Shown: in pieces, positions 1 to 6,308 of the stretch
Numbering within the stretch: position 1 is the stretch's first letter
Layout: every line of letters begins with the position of its first letter
Source of the DNA: Pseudomonadota bacterium
GTDB lineage: Bacteria > Pseudomonadota > Gammaproteobacteria > Burkholderiales > Burkholderiaceae_B
Assembly (NCBI GenBank): GCA_023432075.1
Contig: JAEYVD010000412.1
Location: forward strand, 1 to 6,308
Direction: 5' to 3'
DNA length: 6,308 nt
The notes under the pieces: generated by a model
The model's input: the letters and a program-made list of their open reading frames with translations, nothing else
Told to the model about the DNA's origin: nothing
The model's database searches: none
Translations under genes and position numbers: made by a program

Positions 1-930
1 GGCCAGCCGTATCCCATTTCGGCGGCGCACGGCGACGGCATCGTGGATCTCATCGAGCTGGCGCTCAAGGATCTGGCCGAGCCGCCCGTCGAAGAAGAAC
101 CGGTCGAAGAAGGCGAGCACGATCACCGCATCAAGCTGGCGATCGTGGGCCGTCCCAACGTAGGCAAGTCCACGCTCATCAATACGCTCATGGGCGAAGA
201 GCGCGTGATCGCGTTCGACATGCCGGGCACGACGCGCGACGCCATCGAAATCGATTTCGAGCGCGACGGGCGCCGCTACACGCTGATCGACACGGCCGGG
301 CTGCGCAAGCGCGGCAAGGTGTTCGAGGCAGTCGAAAAGTTCTCCGTCATCAAGACCTTGCAGGCCATCGAGGCCAGCAACGTCGTGCTGCTCATGCTCG
401 ACGCGCAAACCGAAATCTCCGAGCAGGACGCGCACATCGCCGGGTTCGTGCTGGAAACCGGCCGAGCCGTGGTCGTGGCCGTCAACAAGTGGGACGGCCT
501 GGACGGCGAAGAAAAGGAACGCATCGAGCGCGAGTTCAACCGCAAGCTGCGCTTCCTGTCGTTCGCGCGCGTGCACACGATCTCGGCGCTGCGCGGGCAG
601 GGCATCAAGCCCCTGCTCAAGTCCATCAATGCCGCCCATGCCGCGGCCTTTGCCAAACTGTCCACGCCCAAGCTCACGCGCGAGCTGCAGGCCGCTGTCG
701 AACAGCAGCCGCCTCCGCGCAAGGGCATCTTCCGTCCCAAGATGCGCTACGCGCACCAGGGCGGACAGAACCCGCCGCTGGTCGTCATTCACGGCAACGC
801 GCTGGACGCCATTCCCGATTCGTACCGCCGCTACCTCGAAACGCGTTTCCGCAATGCATTCGACTTGGCCGGCACGCCGCTGCGTATCGAATTCAAGTCC
901 TCGCACAACCCTTACGCGCAGGAAAGCTGA
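1..930 (+). CDS. der: GTPase Der (EngA), ribosome assembly, 5'-truncated by the window edge
   Basis: Der is a tandem-GTPase factor that acts in the cytoplasm on maturation of the 50S ribosomal subunit. The reading frame is open from base 1 and the first residues ([11 protein letters not shown]) are the end of the first GTPase domain, so the gene enters from the left. The GTG at 43 is an internal valine, not a start. Of 309 visible residues, the second GTPase domain shows G1 GRPNVGKST (visible residues 50-58), the G2-region PGTTRD (75-80), G3 DTAG (97-100), G4 NKWD (162-165) and G5 SAL (195-197). The remaining ~100 residues match the KH-like domain typical of Der, including IHGN. Full-length Der is usually about 450 residues, so roughly 140 N-terminal residues lie outside. 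Between the two domains is an acidic linker rich in Glu. hisC starts 3 bp after the stop, which suggests one transcript. Confidence 0.97.
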   Translation, partial: GQPYPISAAHGDGIVDLIELALKDLAEPPVEEEPVEEGEHDHRIKLAIVGRPNVGKSTLINTLMGEERVIAFDMPGTTRDAIEIDFERDGRRYTLIDTAGLRKRGKVFEAVEKFSVIKTLQAIEASNVVLLMLDAQTEISEQDAHIAGFVLETGRAVVVAVNKWDGLDGEEKERIEREFNRKLRFLSFARVHTISALRGQGIKPLLKSINAAHAAAFAKLSTPKLTRELQAAVEQQPPPRKGIFRPKMRYAHQGGQNPPLVVIHGNALDAIPDSYRRYLETRFRNAFDLAGTPLRIEFKSSHNPYAQES

Positions 931-933
931 TCC

Positions 934-2007
934 ATGAGCCGCTTCTGGAGTCCCGTCGTCGGGACGCTCAGTCCCTATGTGCCGGGCGAGCAGCCCAAGC
1001 TTCAGAATCTGGTCAAGCTGAACACCAACGAGCACCCTTACGGGCCGTCGCCCAAGGTGCTCGATGCGATCCGCGCCGCTTGCGACGATACGCTCAAGCT
1101 CTATCCGGACCCTTCCTCGGACCGCCTGCGCGAGGCCATCGCCGCCGCGGTCGGCGCGCAGCCGCAGCAGGTGTTCGTGGGCAATGGGTCGGACGAGGTC
1201 CTGGCGCATGCGTTTCTGGCCCTGCTCAAGCATGACCGCCCGCTGCGCTTTCCGGACATCACGTACAGCTTCTATCCCGTGTACTGCGGCCTGTACGGCA
1301 TCGAATTCGAAACGATGCCGCTCACCGCGGACTTTTGCATCGACGTCGAAGACTACCTGCCCGCGCGCCACGGTCAGGCGGGCGCCATCATCTTCCCGAA
1401 TCCCAACGCGCCCACCGGCCGGGCGCTCAGCGCCGCCGAGGTCGAACGCATCGTGGCCGGCAATCCGGACACGGTCGTTGTCGTGGACGAGGCGTATGTG
1501 GATTTCGGCGCCGAATCGGTGATCCCGCTGGTCTCGCGCTACGACAACCTGCTGGTGGTGCAGACCCTTTCAAAGTCGCGTTCGCTCGCGGGCCTGCGGG
1601 TAGGCTTTGCCGTGGGCAGCGCCGCGCTGATCGATGGGCTTGAGCGGGTAAAGAACAGTTTCAACTCCTACCCCATCGATCGTTTGGCATCCGCCGGTGC
1701 AGTAGCGGCGCTGGAAGATACGGAGTACTTTGAGCAGACCCGCAAAGCCGTGATCGACACGCGGTCCCGCATGACCGCAGGGTTGCAGGCGCTGGGCTTC
1801 GCGGTGCTGCCTTCAGCGGCGAACTTCGTGTTCGCGCGCCATCAGTCAAAGGACGCCGCGACGCTTGCCGCCGCCCTGCGCGAGCGCAGCATCATCGTGC
1901 GTCATTTCCGTCATGCGCGGATCGATCAATTCCTGCGCATCACGGTGGGTACCGAAGCCCAGTGCGATCTGCTTCTGCAAGCGCTCGAGAAGATCCTGAA
2001 GGCGTGA
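934..2007 (+). CDS. hisC: Histidinol-phosphate aminotransferase
   Basis: This is a PLP-dependent fold-type I aminotransferase that converts imidazole-acetol phosphate and glutamate to histidinol phosphate in histidine synthesis. Its 357 residues are about the usual HisC length. Visible signatures are [11 protein letters not shown] near the N-terminus (31-40), GNGSDE (83-88), NPNAPTG (156-162, Asn158 contacting PLP), VDEAYVDF (184-191, Asp185 and Tyr188 at the cofactor), the Schiff-base Lys214 in [12 protein letters not shown] with Arg222, and Arg335 in FLRITVG, which in the family binds the substrate carboxylate. The ATG at 934 has AGGAAA at 920-925, 8 nt upstream, and lies 3 bp past der. Many betaproteobacteria carry another hisC in the main his operon, so this may be a second copy. 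Family members also act on aromatic amino acids, and sequence alone cannot exclude that. Not seen: any broken motif. Confidence 0.95.
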   Translation: MSRFWSPVVGTLSPYVPGEQPKLQNLVKLNTNEHPYGPSPKVLDAIRAACDDTLKLYPDPSSDRLREAIAAAVGAQPQQVFVGNGSDEVLAHAFLALLKHDRPLRFPDITYSFYPVYCGLYGIEFETMPLTADFCIDVEDYLPARHGQAGAIIFPNPNAPTGRALSAAEVERIVAGNPDTVVVVDEAYVDFGAESVIPLVSRYDNLLVVQTLSKSRSLAGLRVGFAVGSAALIDGLERVKNSFNSYPIDRLASAGAVAALEDTEYFEQTRKAVIDTRSRMTAGLQALGFAVLPSAANFVFARHQSKDAATLAAALRERSIIVRHFRHARIDQFLRITVGTEAQCDLLLQALEKILKA

Positions 2008-2011
2008 TTTT

Positions 2012-2049
2012 CAGAGGCATTTCAGCTGGAAAACTCTGGTCTCATTTTT
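2012..2049 (+). terminator. Weak terminator-like hairpin after hisC
   Basis: Starting 5 bp after the hisC stop, CAGAG (2012-2016) pairs with CTCTG (2034-2038), and TTTC (2020-2023) pairs with GAAA (2029-2032) inside it around an AGCTG loop. A five-T run follows at 2045-2049. The stem is short and interrupted, and the T run starts 6 nt after it, so termination would be inefficient. It may only attenuate der-hisC readthrough into hfq. Confidence 0.3.
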
Positions 2050-2051
2050 GC

Positions 2052-2079
2052 TTCCCGGCCAAGTAGCACGGGCCGGGAA
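2052..2079. repeat. Perfect 9-bp inverted repeat upstream of hfq
   Basis: TTCCCGGCC (2052-2060) and GGCCGGGAA (2071-2079) are exact reverse complements separated by 10 nt. Neither strand has a T run on the 3' side of the stem: AAACCCTG follows on plus, and GCAAAAATG follows on minus. It is therefore not a standard intrinsic terminator. It lies 86-113 bp before the hfq start codon and could be a protein-binding site or a stable RNA stem. Its function is unknown. Confidence 0.7.
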
Positions 2080-2138
2080 AACCCTGTAGAGTACGTGTTT
2101 CGGCGTGCACCACCAGTACAAAAAGCGCGTCATTACTC

Positions 2139-2156
2139 AATAACAAACAAATGGAG
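2139..2156 (+). promoter_or_regulatory. hfq leader: ARN-like A-rich tract and Shine-Dalgarno sequence
   Basis: The hfq ribosome-binding site is GGAG (2153-2156), 8 nt before the ATG at 2165. Directly upstream lies AATAACAAACAAA (2139-2151), which can be read as AAT-AAC-A-AAC-AAA, four A-purine-N triplets with one extra base. (ARN)n is the known sequence preferred by the distal face of Hfq. Hfq represses its own translation in enterobacteria by binding its leader, so this tract is a candidate autoregulatory site. The tract and spacing are visible; binding is inference. Confidence 0.45.
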
Positions 2157-2164
2157 CCTGGCCA

Positions 2165-2401
2165 ATGAGCAATAAAGGGCAAACTCTGCAAGATCCGTTC
2201 CTCAACACGCTGCGCAAGGATCATGTGCCCGTGTCGATCTACCTCGTGAACGGCATCAAGCTTCAAGGGCAAATCGAATCCTTCGACCAATACGTGGTGC
2301 TGCTGCGCAATACGGTCACCCAGATGGTTTACAAGCACGCCATTTCGACTGTCGTTCCCGCGCGCGCCGTCAACTTTCAAGTGGAAGTCCCTGCTGAGTA
2401 A
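2165..2401 (+). CDS. hfq: RNA chaperone Hfq
   Basis: Hfq forms a hexameric Sm-like ring that binds small RNAs and mRNAs and promotes their pairing, so controlling translation and mRNA decay. The 78 residues contain the full Sm core. Gln9 (proximal face, Gln8 in E. coli), Sm1 with [10 protein letters not shown] (40-49, Tyr43 at the place of E. coli Phe42) and the Sm2 signature YKH (56-58) are present, the last forming the proximal U-binding pocket. The rim patch that is RRER in E. coli reads RKDH here (17-20), with fewer arginines. The tail after the core is short (about 12 residues, ending EVPAE) against the long disordered tail of the 102-residue E. coli protein. GGAG 8 nt upstream supports the start. 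A strong terminator follows 25 bp after the stop. Family assignment is certain; effects of the rim and tail differences are inferred. Confidence 0.99.
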   Translation: MSNKGQTLQDPFLNTLRKDHVPVSIYLVNGIKLQGQIESFDQYVVLLRNTVTQMVYKHAISTVVPARAVNFQVEVPAE

Positions 2402-2425
2402 TCTCGCTCCAGCTTTACCTTTTAT

Positions 2426-2465
2426 TGCCCGCCAGACGGTTCTCGTCGGCGGGCATTTTCGCTTT
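2426..2465 (+). terminator. Intrinsic terminator of hfq
   Basis: TGCCCGCC (2426-2433) pairs with GGCGGGCA (2448-2455). Inside, after one bulged A, GACG (2435-2438) pairs with CGTC (2444-2447) around a 5-nt GTTCT loop. TTTTCGCTTT follows at once. This is a classic GC-rich Rho-independent terminator that should end most hfq transcripts, with any readthrough entering hflX 20 bp later. Confidence 0.9.
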
Positions 2466-2485
2466 GGCTCGAATATGGTGCATGT

Positions 2486-3590
<1,105 letters not shown>

Positions 3591-3592
<2 letters not shown>

Positions 3593-3606
3593 CCCCGGCT
3601 GGGGTC
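3591..3606 (+). repeat. Hairpin at the hflX stop codon within early hflK
   Basis: GACCCC (3591-3596) and GGGGTC (3601-3606) form a perfect 6-bp, GC-rich stem with a GGCT loop. The left arm overlaps the last two bases of the hflX TGA (3590-3592). The same bases encode the conserved DPGWG of HflK, so protein constraint alone could produce it. A role in ribosome movement at the overlap is speculative. Confidence 0.5.
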
Positions 3607-4859
3607 GCGGAAACAACAATGGCTCCGAGCCGCCGCCTAAGCGGCCTCAAGGCAATGGAGACGGCCCTCCCGACCTGGACGAGGTCTGGCGCGATTTCAA
3701 TAATCGCATCGGCAACCTGTTCGGGCGCAAGGGCGGGGGCGGCAACAACCGGCCCGGCAATCGTGGCGGCATGACGCCGCCATCCCCGCGTGGCACACGC
3801 ATCGGCCTGGGCGTCATTGCCCTGGTCGCGGCGGGCATCTGGCTGGCCAGCGGCTTCTATATCGTGCAAGAAGGCCAGGTCGCGGTCGTGACCCAATTCG
3901 GCAAATACAAGAGCACGTCGCAAGCCGGTTTCCAGTGGCGCCTGCCGTATCCCATTCAAAGCCATGAAATCGTCAACGTGTCGCAACTGCGCACGTTCGA
4001 AGTCGGTTTCCGTGGCGGCGCGCGCAACAAGGTCCTGCCCGAAGCGCTGATGCTCACGACGGACGAGAACATCGTCGATATGCAGTTCGTCGTTCAGTAC
4101 CGCCTGCGTGCAGACGGCGCGCCCGACTATCTCTTCAAGACGCGCGACCCGGACGAATCCGTGCGCCAGGCGTCGGAAACGGCCATGCGCGAAGTCGTGG
4201 GCAAGCAGTCGATGGACTTCGTGCTGTACGAAGGCCGTACGACGGTGGCCTCGCAGGTCCAGGCGCTGATGCAGCAGATTCTCGACCGCTACAAGACGGG
4301 CGTGCAGGTCAGCACCGTCGCCATCCAGAACGTGCAGCCGCCTGAGCAGGTCCAGGCCGCGTTCGACGACGCCGTGAAGGCCGGTCAGGATCGCGAGCGC
4401 CAGATCAACGAAGGCCAGGCCTACGCCAACCAGGTCGTGCCGCTGGCCAGTGGTCAGGCTTCGCGCATGACGGAGCAGGCCGAAGGCTACAAGGCCAAGG
4501 TCGTCGGCGATGCGCAAGGTAATACCTCGCGCTTCACCAGCATCCTGGGCGAATACGAAAAGTCTCCCCAAGTCATGCGTCAGCGCATGTACCTGGAAAG
4601 CATGCAGGACATCTTCACCCGCGCCAGCAAGGTCATGGTTGACACCAAGAGCAACAACAACATGTTGTATCTGCCCTTGGACAAGATCATGCATCTCGCC
4701 GCTCAGGACGCAGGCAAGTCCAATATCGGCAGCTCCGGCTCGCCGGTGGCCAACCCGCCTGTCCAGCAGCCTTCGCGCGGTTCGGCCGCGCCGGTGCCGC
4801 AGCCTTCCGGCAGCAGCAATAGCAACACGCTGCCCCGCGACCGTATGTCGCGCTAATCC

Positions 4860-4866
4860 GGAGGAG
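4860..4866 (+). promoter_or_regulatory. Strong Shine-Dalgarno sequence of hflC
   Basis: GGAGGAG ends 8 nt before the hflC ATG at 4875 and is a near-ideal complement of the 16S rRNA 3' end. It contrasts with the weak signals before hflX and hflK. It fixes the hflC start and suggests that HflC translation initiates independently of HflK. Confidence 0.85.
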
Positions 4867-4874
4867 TCCTGAAC

Positions 4875-5777
4875 ATGAATCGTCTTATGCCCATCCTGGT
4901 CGGCCTGCTCATCGTGCTGGCCCTCCTTTCCTCCAGCGTTTTCGTGGTCCGCGAGCGCGACTATGCCCTGGTGTTCTCGCTGGGTGAGGTCCGCCGCGTC
5001 ATCAGTGAGCCTGGCCTGTACTTCAAGGTTCCGCCGCCTTTCCAGAATGTCGTCACGCTCGACAAGCGCATTCTGACCATCGAAACCAACGAAGCCGAGC
5101 GCATCCAGACTTCCGAAAAGAAGAACCTGCTGATCGACTCTTACGTCAAGTGGCGCATTGCGGATCCCCGTCTGTTCTACGTGACGTTCGGCGGCAATGA
5201 GCGTGCGGCGCAAGAGCGCCTGCAAGCGCAGATCCGCGACGCCCTGAACGCATCGGTCAACGTGCGTACGGTGCGCGACGTGGTCTCGACCGAACGCGAC
5301 AAGATCATGACGGAAATCCTGGACAACGTCGCCAAGCGCGCCGAGCCGCTGGGCGTGCAGATCGTCGATGTGCGTCTGCGCCGCATTGAGTTCGCGCCGG
5401 AAATTTCCGAGTCGGTGTACCGCCGCATGGAAGCCGAGCGTACGCGTGTGGCGAACGAGCTTCGCTCGATCGGCGCCGCCGAAGGCGAGAAGATCCGCGC
5501 TGAAGCCGACCGCCAGCGTGAGGTCATCGTGGCTCAGGCGTACGCCAAGGCCCAAGGCATTATGGGTGAAGGCGACGCCGCCGCGGCAGCCATCTACGCC
5601 CAGGCCTACGGCAAGAACCCGGACTTCTACACCTACTACAAGAGCCTGGAAGCCTATCGCGCCTCGTTCTCCAAGCCGGGCGATGTGCTGGTGGTGGACC
5701 CCAGCTCCAGCTTCTTCCAGTTCATGAAGGATCCGGCGGGCGCCGCCCTGGAGCCCGTCACCGTGCCCGCCAAGTAA
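4875..5777 (+). CDS. hflC: FtsH-associated membrane protein HflC (SPFH/prohibitin family)
   Basis: HflC is the partner of HflK in the cage around FtsH at the inner membrane. Despite older annotation as a protease it has no catalytic site. The 300 residues show an N-terminal transmembrane anchor (about 5-25) and an SPFH domain (about 22-190) that opens with VVRERDYALVFSLGEV and includes GLYFKVPPPF (47-56). A charged coiled coil follows (about 180-235, FAPEISESVYRRMEAERTR onward), then a conserved C-terminal region with GKNPDFYTYYKSLEAY (246-261) and LVVDPSSSFFQFM (272-284). The length is usual for the family. The start is set by the GGAGGAG 8 nt upstream. The gene lies 18 bp after hflK, so the two are an operon expressed together, as expected for a stoichiometric complex. 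A strong terminator begins 22 bp after the stop. Confidence 0.98.
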   Translation: MNRLMPILVGLLIVLALLSSSVFVVRERDYALVFSLGEVRRVISEPGLYFKVPPPFQNVVTLDKRILTIETNEAERIQTSEKKNLLIDSYVKWRIADPRLFYVTFGGNERAAQERLQAQIRDALNASVNVRTVRDVVSTERDKIMTEILDNVAKRAEPLGVQIVDVRLRRIEFAPEISESVYRRMEAERTRVANELRSIGAAEGEKIRAEADRQREVIVAQAYAKAQGIMGEGDAAAAAIYAQAYGKNPDFYTYYKSLEAYRASFSKPGDVLVVDPSSSFFQFMKDPAGAALEPVTVPAK

Positions 5778-5799
5778 GCTTCCGCGGTTGGCACGAACG

Positions 5800-5829
5800 A
5801 AAAGCCCCTTGGCCTGCCAAGGGGCTTTT
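5800..5829 (+). terminator. Intrinsic terminator of hflKC, probably bidirectional
   Basis: AAAAGCCCCTTGG (5800-5812) pairs perfectly with CCAAGGGGCTTTT (5817-5829) around a CCTG loop, giving a 13-bp stem ending in a T tract. The A tract on the left arm gives the reverse strand a T tract too, so it could stop transcription in both directions. It separates hflKC from hisZ. Confidence 0.93.
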
Positions 5830-5923
5830 CTGCTTCTGCCGGAGGCTCCCTTGCCGGTATCGGGGACGCTGCGAGGCACTGATCATGCCCGTCCGTCCGG
5901 GTGGCGCTCGCCGCCGAACCATG

Positions 5924-5929
5924 TACAAT
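5924..5929 (+). promoter_or_regulatory. Candidate -10 element of the hisZ promoter
   Basis: TACAAT matches the sigma-70 -10 consensus in five of six bases. It lies in the short gap after the hflKC terminator, where hisZ needs a promoter of its own. No good -35 hexamer is found 16-18 bp upstream (around 5900-5907), so an activator or a weak promoter is possible. Transcription would begin near 5936, giving a leader of about 107 nt. Confidence 0.45.
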
Positions 5930-5932
5930 ACC

Positions 5933-5976
5933 GCGTAAGCTAGAAAACATTCCGCAGCGGCTGAGCGGGCTTACGC
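5933..5976 (+). repeat. Complementary octamers flanking and inside the hisZ leader hairpin
   Basis: GCGTAAGC (5933-5940) is the exact reverse complement of GCTTACGC (5969-5976). The second copy is the apical part of the terminator-like hairpin at 5957-5987. Pairing between them would compete with the inner helix of that hairpin or form a pseudoknot with its loop. If transcription starts near 5936, only TAAGC of the first copy would be in the RNA, which weakens the idea. Confidence 0.45.
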
Positions 5977-5996
5977 CCCTCAGCCGCTTTTCGTTT
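5957..5996 (+). terminator. Terminator-like hairpin in the hisZ leader
   Basis: GCGGCTGAG (5957-5965) pairs with CTCAGCCGC (5979-5987). Inside, after a bulged C, GGGC (5967-5970) pairs with GCCC (5975-5978) around TTAC. TTTTCGTTT follows at once. The form is that of an intrinsic terminator, but it lies downstream of the candidate hisZ promoter and ends 46 bp before the hisZ start. It may be an attenuator, the end of a very short RNA, or a second terminator for upstream readthrough. Confidence 0.7.
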
Positions 5997-6042
5997 GGGC
6001 GACGCCCACGCATCACTTGGCGTTATTCAGGTAAACACATTC

Positions 6043-6308
6043 ATGGGTAACTGGCTGCTGCCCGAAAGCCTTGCCGACGTACTTCCGGCAGAGGCCCGGC
6101 GCATCGAGGAACTGCGCCGCGAACTTCTCGATCTTTACCGTACTTACGGGTTCGAGCTGGTCGCGCCGCCCCTGGTCGAGTACATCGATTCATTGCTGTC
6201 GGGCACCGGCAGCGATCTGGATCTGCGCACCTGCAAGCTGATTGACCAGCTTTCGGGCCGCACGCTGGGCGTGCGCGCGGACATGACTCCCCAGGTCACG
6301 CGCATTGA
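6043..6308 (+). CDS. hisZ: ATP phosphoribosyltransferase regulatory subunit HisZ, 3'-truncated by the window edge
   Basis: HisZ is a paralogue of the histidyl-tRNA synthetase catalytic core that lacks aminoacylation. It assembles with the short form of HisG to give active, histidine-sensitive ATP phosphoribosyltransferase, the first step of histidine synthesis. Only 88 codons are visible. They begin [15 protein letters not shown] and continue with an N-terminal helix, a synthetase-like strand region ([13 protein letters not shown], 35-47), and [25 protein letters not shown] (64-88), which corresponds to the LRPDMT region of the HisRS/HisZ fold. The opening [12 protein letters not shown] and the [10 protein letters not shown] reading favour HisZ over HisS, but the decisive C-terminal part is outside the window. 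The ATG at 6043 has AGGT (6029-6032) 10 nt upstream. In related bacteria purA often follows. Confidence 0.94.
   Translation, partial: MGNWLLPESLADVLPAEARRIEELRRELLDLYRTYGFELVAPPLVEYIDSLLSGTGSDLDLRTCKLIDQLSGRTLGVRADMTPQVTRI

Larger units (their letters stand above)
2008..2164 (+). promoter_or_regulatory. hfq upstream region
   Basis: This 157-bp gap is the only place between hisC and hfq where a dedicated hfq promoter could sit. I find no convincing sigma-70 pair. The best -10-like hexamers are TAGAGT (2087-2092) and TACAAA (2117-2122), both with poor -35 partners. The region also contains the weak hisC hairpin, the perfect inverted repeat at 2052-2079 and an A-rich leader next to the hfq start, each listed separately. 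The last 50 bp are clearly richer in A/T than the flanking genes, as expected of a promoter and 5' leader. That a promoter is here is inference. Confidence 0.4.

Noticed and set aside
43..930. Start of der at the GTG at 43
   Set aside because: The frame is open to base 1 and the upstream residues are conserved Der sequence, so this GTG is an internal valine codon.
489..1235. 248-codon plus-strand frame across the der-hisC junction
   Set aside because: It is an out-of-frame shadow of two conserved genes, with Arg/Ala-rich low-information sequence.
2052..2079. Reading the inverted repeat upstream of hfq as an intrinsic terminator
   Set aside because: No T tract follows the stem on either strand. 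The five-T run at 2045-2049 lies before the stem on the plus strand.
5997..6007. Small palindrome GGGCG-A-CGCCC before hisZ
   Set aside because: Five-base arms around one base are common by chance at this GC content, and a one-base loop cannot form a stable RNA hairpin.
5936..6042. His-rich leader peptide controlling hisZ
   Set aside because: No start codon followed by a run of CAC/CAT codons is present in any frame of the leader.
6043..6308. Histidyl-tRNA synthetase (hisS) instead of hisZ
   Set aside because: The N-terminal sequence and the [10 protein letters not shown] motif fit HisZ, and HisS usually opens with a KG(T/V)-type motif absent here. The C-terminal part that would settle it is outside the window.

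Overview
The window is a densely packed, high-GC, all-plus-strand chromosomal segment. Its gene order is der (5' end missing), hisC, hfq, hflX, hflK, hflC, hisZ (3' end missing). This order, the HisZ-type regulatory protein, the short Hfq tail and the codon use (mostly G/C at third positions) point to a betaproteobacterium of the Burkholderiales. A Bordetella/Achromobacter-like member of the Alcaligenaceae fits best. That placement is by recall of family and synteny, not by a search.

Layout: 1-930 encodes the second GTPase domain and the KH-like domain of the ribosome-assembly GTPase Der. Three bases later hisC (934-2007) starts, so the two are probably co-transcribed. A 157-bp gap (2008-2164) holds a weak terminator-like hairpin, an unexplained perfect 9-bp inverted repeat and an A-rich leader in front of hfq (2165-2401). 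A strong intrinsic terminator (2426-2465) closes hfq only 20 bp before hflX (2486-3592). hflX overlaps hflK (3558-4856) by 35 nt, and hflC (4875-5777) follows 18 bp later behind a very strong Shine-Dalgarno sequence. A 13-bp-stem terminator (5800-5829) closes hflKC. The 213 bp from there to hisZ (6043 onward) hold a good -10 hexamer, a second terminator-like hairpin and a sequence complementary to that hairpin's loop.

Functionally the core is the conserved hfq-hflX-hflK-hflC cluster. It comprises an RNA chaperone for small-RNA regulation, a ribosome-splitting stress GTPase, and the membrane SPFH pair that surrounds and modulates FtsH protease. Der adds 50S subunit assembly. Two histidine-biosynthesis genes flank the cluster: hisC (aminotransferase) on one side and hisZ (regulatory subunit of ATP phosphoribosyltransferase) on the other.

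All genes belong to known families and I see no wholly new system. The most interesting material is regulatory: the ARN-like Hfq-binding candidate at the hfq start, the terminator-like hairpin in the hisZ leader with a possible competing pairing, and the inverted repeat upstream of hfq. I see no mobile element, CRISPR array, tRNA or rRNA.
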